Positions 8,518 to 19,033 of a DNA stretch of 64,000 nt are shown here, piece after piece. Position 1 is the stretch's first letter; each line of letters opens with the position of its first letter. This DNA is from Comamonadaceae bacterium (GTDB taxonomy: Bacteria; Pseudomonadota; Gammaproteobacteria; Burkholderiales; Burkholderiaceae_C): contig CANFWH010000002.1 of NCBI GenBank assembly GCA_947450645.1, positions 62,001 to 126,000 of the forward strand. Direction: 5' to 3'. The notes under the pieces were generated by a model. It saw nothing but the letters and a program-made list of their open reading frames with translations. It was not told the DNA's origin and did not search any database. Position numbers and translations under genes: made by a program.

Positions 8518-8554
8518 AACCTCGCAAGGTCACAAGCTCTGCGAGGTTTTTTTG
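8518..8554 (+). terminator. rho-independent (probably leaky) terminator between gltI and gltJ
   Basis: AACCTCGCA (8518-8526) pairs perfectly with TGCGAGGTT (8540-8548) across a 13-nt loop and is followed by a run of T. It lies between the binding-protein gene and its permease genes, where a partial terminator would give excess binding protein over permease. The first gltJ codon is 18 bp downstream, with no room for an obvious new promoter. Confidence 0.75.
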
Positions 8555-8571
8555 TTTAAGAGAGAATCAAT

Positions 8572-9288
8572 ATGGATTTCAAAATTTTGTTGGGTGACGA
8601 CGGTAGTGGTCGCACCTATATTGAGTGGCTCATGCAAGCTTGGGGTTGGACGCTGGCCGTAGCAAGCTGTAGCTGGGTCATTGCCATGCTATTCGGAACC
8701 CTGGTGGGTACGGCTCGCACGCTACCCGCAAGTCCTTGGCTCACACGTATTGCGAACGTATGGGTTGAGCTCTTTCGCAATATCCCAGTGCTCGTGCAAG
8801 TGTTCTTGTGGTACTTTGTGGTGCCCAAGATGTTCCCTGTGTTTAAACAGATTCCTAGTTTTTTGCTGATTGTTTTTGCCCTCGGATTTTTTACTTCGGC
8901 ACGCATTGCCGAGCAAGTGCGCTCGGGCATACAAGCACTGCCAAAAGGACAGCGCTATGCCGCGATGGCGATGGGCTTCACCACGTTTGAGACCTACCGC
9001 TATGTGATTCTCCCGATGGCTTTTCGCATTGTGCTACCACCGCTGACTAGCGAGTCGATGAATCTTTTGAAGAACTCGTCCGTGGCGTTTGCGGTCTCTA
9101 TTGCCGAGCTCACCATGTACGCCATGCAAGTCGGCGAGGAAACGTCAAAACCGACCGAGATTTATTTGGTGGTCACGATCCTCTACGCACTCTCAGCCTT
9201 TGCGGTTAACCGCGCCATGAGTTTTGTTGAAAAACGGATGCGCGTACCTGGTTTTGTTGCAGTTGGCAATGTTGGCGGAGGGCACTGA
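8572..9288 (+). CDS. gltJ: glutamate/aspartate ABC transporter permease GltJ
   Basis: Inner-membrane permease of the HisM/GltJ amino-acid family, 238 residues. The cytoplasmic EAA-type loop reads EQVRSGIQALPKGQRYAAMAMGFTTFETYRYVILPMAFRI. The N-terminus lacks a signal peptide and begins with a short cytoplasmic-type stretch before the first helix. It ends 2 bp before gltK. With GltK it would form the channel for the GltI-bound amino acid. It is downstream of the 8518-8554 hairpin. Confidence 0.92.
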   Translation: MDFKILLGDDGSGRTYIEWLMQAWGWTLAVASCSWVIAMLFGTLVGTARTLPASPWLTRIANVWVELFRNIPVLVQVFLWYFVVPKMFPVFKQIPSFLLIVFALGFFTSARIAEQVRSGIQALPKGQRYAAMAMGFTTFETYRYVILPMAFRIVLPPLTSESMNLLKNSSVAFAVSIAELTMYAMQVGEETSKPTEIYLVVTILYALSAFAVNRAMSFVEKRMRVPGFVAVGNVGGGH

Positions 9289-9290
9289 TC

Positions 9291-9959
9291 ATGTTTAACC
9301 TTGACTTCAGTTTTTTAACATGGGATATGTTCAGCAAATTTGTGCTGCACGGCTTGGTGTTCAGTGTGGAACTCACCGTCATCGCCACACTAGGCGGCAT
9401 TGCACTTGGCACGGTACTGGCACTCATGCGTTTATCTGGCAAACGTGCGCTTGAGGCACCCGCAACCATCTATGTCAACGGCATTCGAAGCATCCCACTG
9501 GTCATGGTGATTTTGTGGTTCTTCTTACTCATTCCATTCATTATTGGACGCCCAATTGGTGCTGAAATTTCTGCCACCATTACCTTCGTGGCATTCGAAG
9601 CGGCCTACTTCAGCGAGATCATGCGGGCAGGCATTCAATCGATTGCACGTGGCCAAATTTTTGCTGGGCAAGCGGTAGGGTTTACCTACGCGCAAAACAT
9701 GCGTGTCGTGGTATTGCCGCAAGCCTTTCGCAATATGCTACCTGTGCTACTGACGCAAACCATCATCCTATTTCAAGACACGTCTTTGGTCTATGCCATT
9801 GGCGCGTATGACCTGCTCAAAGGATTTGTCACAGGTGGGAAAATTTATGGCCGTGTCGAAGAGGTCTACATCTTGGCCGCTCTCGTTTACTTTGCTATTT
9901 GCGTGAGCTTATCATTTGCGGTGAAGAAACTTCAAGCCAAAATTGCCATCATTCGTTAA
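9291..9959 (+). CDS. gltK: glutamate/aspartate ABC transporter permease GltK
   Basis: Second amino-acid permease (HisM class), 222 residues. Its EAA loop includes [43 protein letters not shown], and the conserved helix [16 protein letters not shown] is typical of GltK. It lies between gltJ (2-bp gap) and gltL (23-bp gap), giving the usual gltIJKL order. Confidence 0.92.
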   Translation: MFNLDFSFLTWDMFSKFVLHGLVFSVELTVIATLGGIALGTVLALMRLSGKRALEAPATIYVNGIRSIPLVMVILWFFLLIPFIIGRPIGAEISATITFVAFEAAYFSEIMRAGIQSIARGQIFAGQAVGFTYAQNMRVVVLPQAFRNMLPVLLTQTIILFQDTSLVYAIGAYDLLKGFVTGGKIYGRVEEVYILAALVYFAICVSLSFAVKKLQAKIAIIR

Positions 9960-9982
9960 TCAAAATTGAAAAGATATTTATC

Positions 9983-10720
9983 ATGATCGAACTCAAAAAT
10001 GTCTCCAAGTGGTACGGCAAAACGCAAGTACTCAACAGCTGTAGCGTCAACATTAAAAAAGGCGATGTTGTTGTTGTATGCGGTCCATCGGGGTCAGGCA
10101 AATCGACTCTCATTAAAACCATCAATGCACTAGAGCCCTTCCAGCAAGGCGAAATTTTTGTTGACGGTGCAGCGGTGCATGACAAAGCAACGGATCTGCC
10201 CAAGCTACGTGCGCGCGTGGGCATGGTATTCCAAAGCTTCGAACTATTCCCGCATTTATCAGTCACAGAGAATTTGACTATTGCGCAAATCAAAGTGCTC
10301 GGACGGTCACAAGAAGAGTCGCTAGCCAAAGGCCTTAAATACCTTGACCGCGTCGGCTTGTTGGCACACAAAGACAAGTTTCCAGGTCAGCTCTCTGGCG
10401 GTCAGCAGCAACGCGTGGCGATTGCACGGGCGCTGTGCATGGATCCGATCGTGATGCTCTTTGACGAGCCCACATCTGCGCTTGATCCAGAGATGGTCGG
10501 CGAGGTGCTAGATGTGATGATGAGCTTGGCCGTTGAGGGCATGACCATGATGGTCGTGACACATGAAATGGGTTTCGCGCGCAAAGTGAGCAGCCGCGTC
10601 ATCTTTATGGATGTGGGCGGGAAAATTTTAGAAGACTGCTCAAAAGATGAGTTTTTTAATCACCCAGAAAACCGCCAACCACGCACCAAAGAATTCTTAA
10701 ACAAAATTCTGGCACATTGA
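9983..10720 (+). CDS. gltL: glutamate/aspartate ABC transporter ATP-binding protein GltL
   Basis: Polar-amino-acid ABC ATPase of about 245 residues, starting [17 protein letters not shown] at the ATG at 9983; the frame stays open further upstream inside gltK. Walker A is GPSGSGKST, the signature [15 protein letters not shown] and Walker [16 protein letters not shown], the last typical of GlnQ/GltL. It closes the gltIJKL operon. No hairpin terminator is visible before mscL. Confidence 0.93.
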   Translation: MIELKNVSKWYGKTQVLNSCSVNIKKGDVVVVCGPSGSGKSTLIKTINALEPFQQGEIFVDGAAVHDKATDLPKLRARVGMVFQSFELFPHLSVTENLTIAQIKVLGRSQEESLAKGLKYLDRVGLLAHKDKFPGQLSGGQQQRVAIARALCMDPIVMLFDEPTSALDPEMVGEVLDVMMSLAVEGMTMMVVTHEMGFARKVSSRVIFMDVGGKILEDCSKDEFFNHPENRQPRTKEFLNKILAH

Positions 10721-10783
10721 TTTTTCCCCTCACGACTTTTCACCTAAACTAGCCACTTCATTTTTAAACTAAGGAATGTTTTT

Positions 10784-11206
10784 ATGAGTATTGCCAGCGA
10801 ATTTAAAGCCTTTGCTCTCAAAGGTAATGTGATGGATTTAGCGGTCGGTGTCATCATTGGCGGCGCGTTTGGCAAGATTGTGGATTCGCTAGTCGCCGAC
10901 ATCATCATGCCAATCGTTGGCATGGTCTTCGGTAAGCTCGATTTCTCTAGCCTTTATGTTGTACTTGGCAGCGTACCTGCGGGTACAGTCAATACTCTGG
11001 CTGACCTTAAAAAAGCTGGCGTGCCTGTTTTTGCTTATGGCAACTTCATTACGGTTGCAGTTAATTTTGCGATTTTGGCTTTCATCATCTTCATGATGGT
11101 CAAACAAATGAATCGTTTGAAAGCCGCTGAACCAGCACCTGCGCCAGCGCCAACCCCTGAAAACATTACGCTGCTTCGTGAAATTCGCGATAGCTTAAAG
11201 AAGTAA
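10784..11206 (+). CDS. mscL: large-conductance mechanosensitive channel MscL
   Basis: Homopentameric inner-membrane channel that releases solutes under hypo-osmotic shock; 140 residues, the usual size. It starts [33 protein letters not shown], the hallmark amphipathic helix plus first membrane helix. The second membrane helix is near [16 protein letters not shown], followed by an Ala-Pro-rich linker and the C-terminal helical bundle ([11 protein letters not shown]). AAGGA lies before the ATG. Its last 41 bp overlap the 3-prime end of pdxA on the other strand, and its terminator lies inside pdxA. Confidence 0.95.
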   Translation: MSIASEFKAFALKGNVMDLAVGVIIGGAFGKIVDSLVADIIMPIVGMVFGKLDFSSLYVVLGSVPAGTVNTLADLKKAGVPVFAYGNFITVAVNFAILAFIIFMMVKQMNRLKAAEPAPAPAPTPENITLLREIRDSLKK

Positions 11207-12155
11207 ATTCACGAGCTTTTTGCAGCGCATAAAGCAGACCCCTAGGGTCTGCTTTTTTTGTGCCTGCAATATCAAACGCAGTGCCGTGGTCGGGGCTAGT
11301 ACGAATGATAGGTAAGCCCAGCGTGACGTTCACGCCCGCATCGAGTCCAAGGTATTTGACTGGGATCAGTCCTTGATCGTGGTACATCGCAATCACCGCA
11401 TCAAACTCATCTTGTGCGACTGTTTTTCTTGCCCGCATAAAAATCGTATCAGGTGCAAATGGCCCACTAGCACCTATGCCTAGGCGCTTAGCGGCCTCTA
11501 TGGCTGGCGAAATGATATCCAATTCTTCGCGTCCAAATAACCCTCCCTCACCCGCATGGGGATTGAGTCCTGCAACCGCAATGCGTGGATGAGGGATGCC
11601 CGTCCGCACCAAAAAATCATGCGTGATTTGAATCGTTTCAACTATCCCGTACATGCTAAGTGAGTCCAAAGCTTCGCGCAGCGGGACATGAATACTCACC
11701 AACACCGTGCGCAACTCATCATTCGCCAGCATCATGCGCACGGGCGGGTTGCCGCACAACGCTTGCAGCATTTCGGTATGACCTGGATAAGGAATACCCG
11801 CTAACGCCAACGCCTCTTTGTGCAGTGGTGCGGTCACAATTGCACAGACCTCTCCTCGCAAAGCCGCATGGGCTGCGGCTTCCACGGCCTTTGCGGCTGC
11901 AAGCCCCGCTGCGCCTGACACGCAGCCATAGGACGGTAGCGAATTTGCATCAAACGGCTCGCCCGCTTGCATCACCGGCATCGCGCTGTGATCCACACCC
12001 ACCAGCTCACATGCACGGCGCATCACCAGTGTGTCGCCGTAAATCACCGTGCCTTGCATGGCAGTCGCATGGTCGCGATACAGCATGGCAATAATCTCAG
12101 GCCCAATGCCTGCGGGATCTCCCATGGTGATGGCAATTTTTTTCATGCTGCACAT
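11166..12155 (-). CDS. pdxA: 4-hydroxythreonine-4-phosphate dehydrogenase
   Basis: NAD-dependent, metal-requiring enzyme of de novo pyridoxal phosphate synthesis. The frame gives 329 residues, or 326 if the second ATG at 12146 ([18 protein letters not shown]) is used, which matches the family start better. Visible motifs are [17 protein letters not shown] (metal histidine), [13 protein letters not shown] and [13 protein letters not shown]. It directly follows the Nif3-like gene (TAAATG junction). Oddly, its 3-prime end both overlaps mscL and contains the mscL terminator hairpin within conserved codons ([12 protein letters not shown]). Confidence 0.93.
   Translation of the reverse strand: MCSMKKIAITMGDPAGIGPEIIAMLYRDHATAMQGTVIYGDTLVMRRACELVGVDHSAMPVMQAGEPFDANSLPSYGCVSGAAGLAAAKAVEAAAHAALRGEVCAIVTAPLHKEALALAGIPYPGHTEMLQALCGNPPVRMMLANDELRTVLVSIHVPLREALDSLSMYGIVETIQITHDFLVRTGIPHPRIAVAGLNPHAGEGGLFGREELDIISPAIEAAKRLGIGASGPFAPDTIFMRARKTVAQDEFDAVIAMYHDQGLIPVKYLGLDAGVNVTLGLPIIRTSPDHGTAFDIAGTKKADPRGLLYALQKAREFTSLSYREFHEAA
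11231..11259 (+). terminator. strong rho-independent terminator of mscL, embedded in pdxA
   Basis: AAAGCAGACCC (11231-11241) and GGGTCTGCTTT (11245-11255) form a perfect 11-bp stem with a 3-nt CTA loop, followed by TTTT. It starts 25 bp after the mscL stop. The whole element lies inside the pdxA coding region on the opposite strand, where it encodes the KADPRGLL segment. Confidence 0.88.
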
Positions 12156-12920
12156 TTAGGCTGGATTGTCGATATCGATGAACTCGTGCTGCAAGCCAAA
12201 ATGCGCCGCCGCATGCGCCGCCACCGCTGACCCGCCATAGCGCTCGCTGGCGTGATGACCGCACGCGATGTACGCCACACCCATCTCACGCGCGTAGTGC
12301 GCTTGTGGCTCAGAGATTTCGCCTGTGATGTACGCATCCGCGCCTGCCGCAATCGCCGACTCAAAATAGCCTTGCGCGCCGCCTGTACACCAAGCTACTT
12401 TTTTGATCGCGCGATTCGCATCCCCAATAACGGTGATCTCACGGTGAAGTCCAACTCTCACTTGCGCGCAAAGCGCACCTAAGTTACTCGCGCCACTTGT
12501 GCCCAGCCACACCATGTTTTGCTCACCGCACTGCCGAGGCTGGGAAGCCATATCCAGTAAGGGCTGCAGGCCAATCACCTTGGCGATCTGGGCGTTATTG
12601 CCAAGCGTGGGGTGCGCATCCAGCGGCAAGTGATACGCAAACAAATTGATGTTGTGCTCCATCAATGCGCCCAGACGCTGGCGCATCCAACCCGTGATGC
12701 GCGTCTCGCCGCGCCAAAAAAGACCGTGATGCACAAAGATCGCATCAGCCTTAGCATCAATCGCAGCCTCAATCAGCGCAAGGCTTGCGGTCACGCCCGA
12801 CACGATTTTATTGACCTCGCGCTTTCCTTCGACTTGCCAGCCGTTGGGGCAAAAATCTTTAAACCGCTCAGGCTGTAAAAGCGCATTAAAAAATTTATCT
12901 AATTCGTCGGATGTAGTCAT
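12156..12920 (-). CDS. Nif3-like dinuclear metal centre protein (YbgI family)
   Basis: Member of the Nif3/YbgI family of hexameric toroid proteins with a dinuclear metal site; the biochemical role is unsettled. About 254 residues starting MTTSDELDKFFNALLQPERF, with an AAGGA site upstream; the frame is open to 12959. Family motifs are FCPNGWQVEG, DAIFVHHGLFWRGE (metal His-His), NLFAYHLPLDAHPTLGNNAQ and, at the end, TGEISEPQAHYAREMGVAYIACGHHASERYG. It is immediately upstream of pdxA and divergent from the DegS-like gene. Confidence 0.88.
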   Translation of the reverse strand: MTTSDELDKFFNALLQPERFKDFCPNGWQVEGKREVNKIVSGVTASLALIEAAIDAKADAIFVHHGLFWRGETRITGWMRQRLGALMEHNINLFAYHLPLDAHPTLGNNAQIAKVIGLQPLLDMASQPRQCGEQNMVWLGTSGASNLGALCAQVRVGLHREITVIGDANRAIKKVAWCTGGAQGYFESAIAAGADAYITGEISEPQAHYAREMGVAYIACGHHASERYGGSAVAAHAAAHFGLQHEFIDIDNPA

Positions 12921-12983
12921 TAGCGATAATTCCTTCTCAATCGATACTTCCATTCTCACAGAGAAACTTTATAGAGAACGCCC

Positions 12984-14183
12984 ATGCGCAAATTTTGGCT
13001 CTTATTTTCGCAAACCGTCACCATTGCTTTGGCGCTATATTTTGTTGCCGCTACGCTCAAGCCCGAGTGGCTAGGCCGTACAGGCCATATAGGCACTAGC
13101 GTTGGCGGAGTATCTCTCTTGGAGGCCACGTCCAGTAATGCCTCTGGTCCAGTCACTCCAGCGGCAGGCTCGCTAGCAGCAGCGGCTAAACGCGCCTCGG
13201 CAGCCGTCGTCAGTATTAACACTAGTCAAAAACGCCGCGCCAATCAACGTGCAAATGATCCTTGGTTTCAGTTCTTTTTTGGTGGCAAGCAAGGCGATGT
13301 GCCGCAAGAGGCCGAGCAACAAGAGCAAATGGGACTGGGCAGTGGCGTGATTGTTTCGCCTGATGGCTACATCCTCACCAACAACCATGTCGTAGAAGGT
13401 GCGGATGAAATCGAAGTGATTTTGAATGACAGCCGCCATGCCACAGCCAAAGTGATTGGCACCGATCCCGAAAGTGACTTAGCCGTACTCAAGATCACGC
13501 TGGGTAACTTGCCCGTGATTGTGCTGGGCAACTCCGATCAAGCGCTGGTGGGCGACACGGTTCTCGCTATTGGTAACCCATTTGGCGTGGGACAAACTGT
13601 GACCAGCGGCATCGTCAGCGCACTGGGGCGCAATCACTTGGGCATCAATACGTTTGAGAACTTTATTCAAACCGATGCGGCCATTAACCCTGGCAATTCA
13701 GGCGGAGCGCTGGTGGATGTGAATGGCAATTTGCTAGGTATCAATACCGCTATCTATTCGCGCTCGGGCGGCTCGCTGGGTATTGGTTTTGCCATCCCTG
13801 TCAGCTTAGCCAAGCAAGTGCTGCAAGACATTGTGAAAGACGGCGCGGTGACGCGTGCATGGATTGGGGTCGAGCCGCAAGATTTAACGCCAGAGATCGC
13901 GGAAGCCTTAAAAATCAGGCCGCTCGGGACTTCTGACGATACAGCAGGTGTCGTGATTACAGGCGTTATGCAAGGCGGTCCTGCTGATAAAGCGGGCATC
14001 AAAACAGGCGACATCATGGTCAGTGTTGCGGGCACAGCCGTGGGCAATACCGTGCAAGCGATTGCCACCATTGCAGAACAAAAACCCAATGTGCCGACGA
14101 CGATCCAAGTCGTACGCAACGGAAAAACAGTCAATTTAAATGTGACGCCAGGCACAAGACCGAAGCCAAAAATCAAACGTTAA
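12984..14183 (+). CDS. DegS/AlgW-type periplasmic serine protease (trypsin-like plus one PDZ)
   Basis: HtrA-family protease of 399 residues, anchored by one N-terminal membrane helix (FSQTVTIALALYFVAATL). The trypsin-like domain shows the catalytic triad in NNHVVEGAD (His), SDLAVLKI (Asp) and NPGNSGGALV (Ser). A single PDZ domain follows (about residues 290-390: GVVITGVMQGGPADKAGI). One PDZ plus a membrane anchor is the DegS/AlgW layout, implying regulated cleavage of an anti-sigma factor in the sigma-E response, whereas DegP/MucD has two PDZs. It sits next to tatC, as in many Burkholderiales. Confidence 0.9.
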   Translation: MRKFWLLFSQTVTIALALYFVAATLKPEWLGRTGHIGTSVGGVSLLEATSSNASGPVTPAAGSLAAAAKRASAAVVSINTSQKRRANQRANDPWFQFFFGGKQGDVPQEAEQQEQMGLGSGVIVSPDGYILTNNHVVEGADEIEVILNDSRHATAKVIGTDPESDLAVLKITLGNLPVIVLGNSDQALVGDTVLAIGNPFGVGQTVTSGIVSALGRNHLGINTFENFIQTDAAINPGNSGGALVDVNGNLLGINTAIYSRSGGSLGIGFAIPVSLAKQVLQDIVKDGAVTRAWIGVEPQDLTPEIAEALKIRPLGTSDDTAGVVITGVMQGGPADKAGIKTGDIMVSVAGTAVGNTVQAIATIAEQKPNVPTTIQVVRNGKTVNLNVTPGTRPKPKIKR

Positions 14184-14206
14184 AAATGGAAAAAGACCCA
14201 TAAGCC

Positions 14207-15010
14207 TTATTCTGCTTGGCTTGCAGCAGGCTCATCTGCTGATTTTTTGGGCCTCACCCAAAACACACAAGCCCAAATACCAATCTCGTAGAGCAAGCAC
14301 ATCGGCACGGCGAGCGCTAGCTGCGAGACCACATCAGGCGGGGTCAAAATCGCCGCGACGACAAACGCGACAACGATGAAGTAGCCACGAAAATCTTTGA
14401 GTTTCTCAACACTGACCATGCCCAACTTAACCAAAAGAATCACCACGATAGGCACTTGGAAGGCAATGCCGAAAGCAATGTAGAGACTCAAAATAGACTC
14501 GACATAACTGGCGATGTCTGGCGTAGCGGCCACGCTGGAGGGTGTAAATTTTTGGATAAACGTAAACATTTTGTCCAGCACAAAAAATTGCACGAAAGCA
14601 ATGCCCGCATAGGCTAGAAGGCTACCAAAGATAATGAGCGGCAGTGCAAAATTCTTTTCGTGACTATAAAGTCCAGGCGCAACAAATCGCCAAATTTGGT
14701 ACATGAGCCAAGGCAACGCCAGGAGTACGGCCGCCATCATCAGCACTTTGAGCGGCACAAAAAATGGTGAGAACACACCGACTGCAATCAGCTTCGCGCC
14801 CGCTGGCATGTGTGCTTGAATTGGCTTTGCAATGGCATCAATGAGGCCACTAGGACCTGGCCAAATGGATAGCGCGATCACGCACACGACGAGACCATAA
14901 ATACAGTACATCAAACGATCACGCAGTTCAATGAGGTGTTGCACAAACGGTGCTTCGGTACCCGCTAGTTCATCGGCCTTCTCAGCAGATTTTTCAGTTG
15001 AATCAGACAT
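14207..15010 (-). CDS. tatC: Sec-independent protein translocase subunit TatC
   Basis: Polytopic core of the twin-arginine translocase, which exports folded proteins. About 267 residues with six hydrophobic segments. It has the signature FVQHLIELRDRLMYCI at the N-terminus, FSPFFVPLKVLMMAA, the conserved loop YQIWRFVAPGLYSHEKN, and RGYFIVVAFVVAAILTPPDVVSQ. The ATG at 15010 is preferred over the TTG one codon upstream. It is the last gene of the hisF-to-tatC minus-strand block. Downstream it converges with the DegS-like gene. Confidence 0.95.
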   Translation of the reverse strand: MSDSTEKSAEKADELAGTEAPFVQHLIELRDRLMYCIYGLVVCVIALSIWPGPSGLIDAIAKPIQAHMPAGAKLIAVGVFSPFFVPLKVLMMAAVLLALPWLMYQIWRFVAPGLYSHEKNFALPLIIFGSLLAYAGIAFVQFFVLDKMFTFIQKFTPSSVAATPDIASYVESILSLYIAFGIAFQVPIVVILLVKLGMVSVEKLKDFRGYFIVVAFVVAAILTPPDVVSQLALAVPMCLLYEIGIWACVFWVRPKKSADEPAASQAE

Positions 15011-15014
15011 CAAA

Positions 15015-15515
15015 TTATTTCAATTTAGGTCGATAGCGCGCCACGCGAGCCGCGCCAGATAAGGCTTGGCGGCGCACACCGCTTCTCGCCTTAAACCACT
15101 GCGGCATGGCGGATTGCTTGACTCGCCACTTCTTTTTAGGGTGTTTATATTCCAACGGCACTTGAAAATCATTGCCATAGTTGGAAGTAGCTGAGCCGCT
15201 GCTATCGTTATTCGATGTAATCGAATTGGTGATGGAGCCTGCTGTGGCTTGCCAATCTTTTTCAAAATCGCTCAGATTGGTTTGCACTGCGCCTGACACA
15301 TCCCGCGCCGCCTTCTCCATCTCTTCTTTCATTTTTTTGAGCTCATCCAGCTCCATTGAACGATTAACCTCTGCCTTCACATCCGCCACATAGCGTTGCG
15401 CTTTGCCAATCAAAGCACCTACCGTTCGTGCCACACGCGGTAATTTCTCTGGCCCAATGACAACCAGAGCTACCACACCAATGACGGCGAGCTTAGAAAT
15501 ATCAAGATCAAACAC
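15015..15515 (-). CDS. tatB: Sec-independent protein translocase subunit TatB
   Basis: Tat substrate-receptor component, 166 residues. A single N-terminal membrane helix begins [33 protein letters not shown], whose [10 protein letters not shown] hinge is diagnostic of TatB. An amphipathic helix and a long, basic, low-conservation tail follow. It lies 4 bp upstream of tatC and 21 bp downstream of tatA. Confidence 0.93.
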   Translation of the reverse strand: MFDLDISKLAVIGVVALVVIGPEKLPRVARTVGALIGKAQRYVADVKAEVNRSMELDELKKMKEEMEKAARDVSGAVQTNLSDFEKDWQATAGSITNSITSNNDSSGSATSNYGNDFQVPLEYKHPKKKWRVKQSAMPQWFKARSGVRRQALSGAARVARYRPKLK

Positions 15516-15536
15516 TAGCGAATCACGTCGTTTTGT

Positions 15537-15752
15537 TTAAACTTTTTCTTTAGCCTGCACGTCAATCGCGTCAGGCCGCGTAGCAGGAGCGCTCGTAGAA
15601 GCATCGTCTGCCGTACCTTGCTTCATACCGTCTTTAAAGCCCTTAACCGCACCACCTAAATCTTGTCCAATGTTTTTGAGTTTCTTCGTGCCAAAGACCA
15701 AAACAACAATCACCAAAACAATAAGCCAATGCCAAATTGAAAACGAACCCAT
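15537..15752 (-). CDS. tatA: Sec-independent protein translocase subunit TatA
   Basis: Pore-forming Tat subunit, 71 residues: [21 protein letters not shown] membrane helix, [13 protein letters not shown] hinge, amphipathic helix and a charged tail. The ATG at 15752 has GGAG seven bases upstream; a TTG four codons earlier is only a frame extension. It sits first in tatABC, 44 bp downstream of hinT. Confidence 0.93.
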   Translation of the reverse strand: MGSFSIWHWLIVLVIVVLVFGTKKLKNIGQDLGGAVKGFKDGMKQGTADDASTSAPATRPDAIDVQAKEKV

Positions 15753-15796
15753 ATTTTTCTCCAAAGAAATGATAATTTGATTTTAGCCCGTTAGGC

Positions 15797-16162
15797 CTAG
15801 CCTCTTAGCCAAGGTCGCGGACCGCCCATCACATGCCAATGCAAATGTTGAACTTCCTGACCACCATTCTTACCCGTGTTGGTGACGATGCGATAGCCCC
15901 CCGCAGGATAAGGCTCACAGCCCGCCTCTAGCGCCAGTTTAGGAATCAAAACTATCATGCGTCCCATCAACGCGGCGTCATCATTTGTCAGATGCGCCAT
16001 AGATGCGATATGCCGTTTAGGAATCACTAAAAAATGAATCGGCGCCCAAGGGTTGATGTCATGGAACGCTAAAACTTCATCGTCTTCGTACAGCTTTTTA
16101 GCTGGGATTTTGCCTTCAATGATTTTGCAGAAAACGCAATCAGGGTCATGCGCGGGGCTCAT
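15797..16162 (-). CDS. hinT: HIT-family (histidine triad) nucleotide hydrolase
   Basis: Small cytoplasmic HIT protein of 121 residues, predicted purine nucleoside phosphoramidase. It has the opening DCVFCKIIEGKIPAKKLYEDDEVLAFHDI and the triad motif QHLHWHVMGG near the C-terminus. The CxxC in CVFC is common in HIT proteins that bind zinc. Its start overlaps the stop of the preceding membrane-protein gene (ATGA). It lies in the conserved his-hinT-tat block. Confidence 0.93.
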   Translation of the reverse strand: MSPAHDPDCVFCKIIEGKIPAKKLYEDDEVLAFHDINPWAPIHFLVIPKRHIASMAHLTNDDAALMGRMIVLIPKLALEAGCEPYPAGGYRIVTNTGKNGGQEVQHLHWHVMGGPRPWLRG

Positions 16163-16521
16163 TGCGGCATCCTATCGTTACTAAAGCGCAGCCATCCCTT
16201 GATGCAACGATACAAATACCAAAACAAAATAATCGACCAAGCCATTGCCCCAGGAAAGTAAAGCAAAAAATACAAAGGCGCGGTCACAAAGCACCACAGC
16301 ACCGTCCACCAAAAGGTACGAATCATGTAGCCGTGATGCTCACGGAACAAGCCGTCCGTCTCATCGCTACGCGCAATGTAATTCACGATGAGCGCAATCA
16401 CCGCCAACGTGCCCGCACTTGCCCACGCCACGGTGTGCATGCCATACAAAATGTGCATCACGGTGCGGTTGCTACTCGTGCTCATCTGATTTTTCTCTTG
16501 CATATCAATAACCTCATTCAT
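16159..16521 (-). CDS. small membrane protein, DUF4870-like
   Basis: A 120-residue integral membrane protein of unknown function with about three hydrophobic segments (near [41 protein letters not shown] and [19 protein letters not shown]). The order resembles DUF4870-like proteins commonly encoded between hisE and hinT in Burkholderiales. It overlaps hisE (ATGA) and hinT (ATGA), so the three are translationally coupled. A GGAG site lies before the ATG. Confidence 0.8.
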   Translation of the reverse strand: MNEVIDMQEKNQMSTSSNRTVMHILYGMHTVAWASAGTLAVIALIVNYIARSDETDGLFREHHGYMIRTFWWTVLWCFVTAPLYFLLYFPGAMAWSIILFWYLYRCIKGWLRFSNDRMPQ

Positions 16522-16928
16522 TTGAAACTCTCCTCTTTGGCGCGTTCAGCCACTTTGCGCAGCGCCTTTTCATCAAGCCCCGACAAGCCCACGCGGCGCG
16601 TGAGTTCCGCAACCACGTCCGCAGGCGAGAGCCCGTAATGCGTCAGCGCAATCATGCTGTGAAACCACAAATCGGCCACTTCACCCACTAATTTCGTCTT
16701 GGCGACACTCGTAGAAGCCACGTCCTGCTTGGCCTGCGCGGCATCTACATCTTTTGCGGCCATCACAGTTTCAGTCGCTTCTTCGCCAATTTTCTTCAAG
16801 AAAGCATCAGGCCCTTTGGCAAGCAATCGCGCCACATAGCTCGTCTCGGGGTCACCGCCGTTGGCGGGTTTTCGAGTCTCGAGCACCCTTGCCAACTCAC
16901 TCAAAGTATCAGTTGCAGAATTCGTCAT
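16518..16928 (-). CDS. hisE: phosphoribosyl-ATP diphosphatase
   Basis: Second step of histidine synthesis, hydrolysing PR-ATP to PR-AMP. About 136 residues from [20 protein letters not shown]. MazG-like helical motifs are visible: [16 protein letters not shown] and [17 protein letters not shown] (metal-binding acidic residues). The frame is open upstream into hisI; the ATG at 16928, just after the hisI stop, was chosen. HisE and HisI are separate genes here rather than fused. Confidence 0.93.
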   Translation of the reverse strand: MTNSATDTLSELARVLETRKPANGGDPETSYVARLLAKGPDAFLKKIGEEATETVMAAKDVDAAQAKQDVASTSVAKTKLVGEVADLWFHSMIALTHYGLSPADVVAELTRRVGLSGLDEKALRKVAERAKEESFK

Positions 16929-16933
16929 TTTGA

Positions 16934-17341
16934 TTATTTTTTCTTTGTGTAAATCGTCTCTGGATCTTGCAACACAGGCTCCACATCCGCCCATGCACCC
17001 TCTTTGTATTGCTTATAAAAACAAGCGTGCCTTCCTGTGTGACAAGCAATCGACGGGTCATGTCCTGTTTGTGTAACTTTGAGTAGTACCACGTCGCAAT
17101 CGCAATCAAGCCGAATGTCATGCACCGTTTGCACATGACCCGACTCTTCTCCCTTAAACCACAACTTGTGACGCGAACGACTGAAATACACCGCCCGCTT
17201 AAGCTCCACGGTCTTTTGCAAAGCCTCGCGGTTCATCCACGCAAACATCAGCACATCACCAGTGGATTGCTCTTGGGTAATGACGGGAACGAGGCCTTTG
17301 TCGTCCCACTTCACTTGATTTAAAAATTTAGTTTGCGGCAT
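16934..17341 (-). CDS. hisI: phosphoribosyl-AMP cyclohydrolase
   Basis: Zinc and magnesium cyclohydrolase, third step of histidine synthesis, 135 residues. Motifs are [46 protein letters not shown] (Zn/Mg ligands) and [11 protein letters not shown]. The ATG at 17341 is preceded by GGAGAGGAATT, an excellent ribosome site, although the frame is open well upstream. It sits between hisF (19 bp upstream) and hisE. Confidence 0.94.
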   Translation of the reverse strand: MPQTKFLNQVKWDDKGLVPVITQEQSTGDVLMFAWMNREALQKTVELKRAVYFSRSRHKLWFKGEESGHVQTVHDIRLDCDCDVVLLKVTQTGHDPSIACHTGRHACFYKQYKEGAWADVEPVLQDPETIYTKKK

Positions 17342-17360
17342 ATCAATTCCTCTCCAATAC

Positions 17361-18122
17361 TCAAAGCCTAACAGGAATTCCACGCTCGGCCATAAATGCC
17401 TTTGCTTGCCCAACCGTGAACTCACCGTAATGAAAAATACTCGCCGCCAGCACCGCGTCGGCGCGCCCGAGCTGGATGCCATCTGCTAGATGCGCGAGCG
17501 TGCCCACGCCGCCCGATGCAATCACGGGTACAGTCACGGCATCGCTCACGGCACGGGTCAACTCTAAATCAAAGCCCGATTTCGTACCGTCTTTGTTCAT
17601 GCTGGTCAGCAAGATCTCGCCCGCGCCAAGCGCCGTCATGTGCTTCGCCCAAGCCACCACGTCAAGACCTGTGTTTTTTCGGCCCCCGTGGGTATAGACA
17701 TCCCAGCCCGTGCCCGCTTCATTGGCTTTTGCATCAATAGCAACAACGATGCACTGCGAGCCATACTTGGCGCTCGCCGCACGAATGAGTTCTGGGTCTG
17801 CCACAGCTGCCGAGTTAAAGCTTACTTTGTCCGCGCCAGCATTCAGCAAACGTCTCACGTCTTCAACCGAGCGAACGCCGCCGCCTACCGTCAAGGGAAT
17901 AAAAACCTGCGAAGCCACGGCTTCAATGATGGGAAGAATCAAACCACGCGCATCGCTGGTCGCGGTGATATCTAAAAACGTCAATTCGTCCGCGCCTTGG
18001 TCGTTGTAACGCGCTGCAATTTCCACGGGATCACCCGCATCGCGCAGTTCAACAAAATTGACGCCTTTGACCACGCGGCCACCCGTGACGTCTAAGCAGG
18101 GAATAATTCTTTTTGCAAGCAT
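17361..18122 (-). CDS. hisF: imidazole glycerol phosphate synthase subunit HisF
   Basis: Cyclase subunit of IGP synthase (partner HisH), 253 residues, TIM barrel. It starts [23 protein letters not shown] and has the phosphate-binding motifs [29 protein letters not shown] and [17 protein letters not shown]. The catalytic aspartates are in PCLDV and [10 protein letters not shown]. It is the first visible gene of the minus-strand his-tat block and is divergent from argB with only 34 bp between starts. Confidence 0.96.
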   Translation of the reverse strand: MLAKRIIPCLDVTGGRVVKGVNFVELRDAGDPVEIAARYNDQGADELTFLDITATSDARGLILPIIEAVASQVFIPLTVGGGVRSVEDVRRLLNAGADKVSFNSAAVADPELIRAASAKYGSQCIVVAIDAKANEAGTGWDVYTHGGRKNTGLDVVAWAKHMTALGAGEILLTSMNKDGTKSGFDLELTRAVSDAVTVPVIASGGVGTLAHLADGIQLGRADAVLAASIFHYGEFTVGQAKAFMAERGIPVRL

Positions 18123-18126
18123 CTGA

Positions 18127-19020
<894 letters not shown>

Positions 19021-19033
19021 TTCCTCTGTCAAG

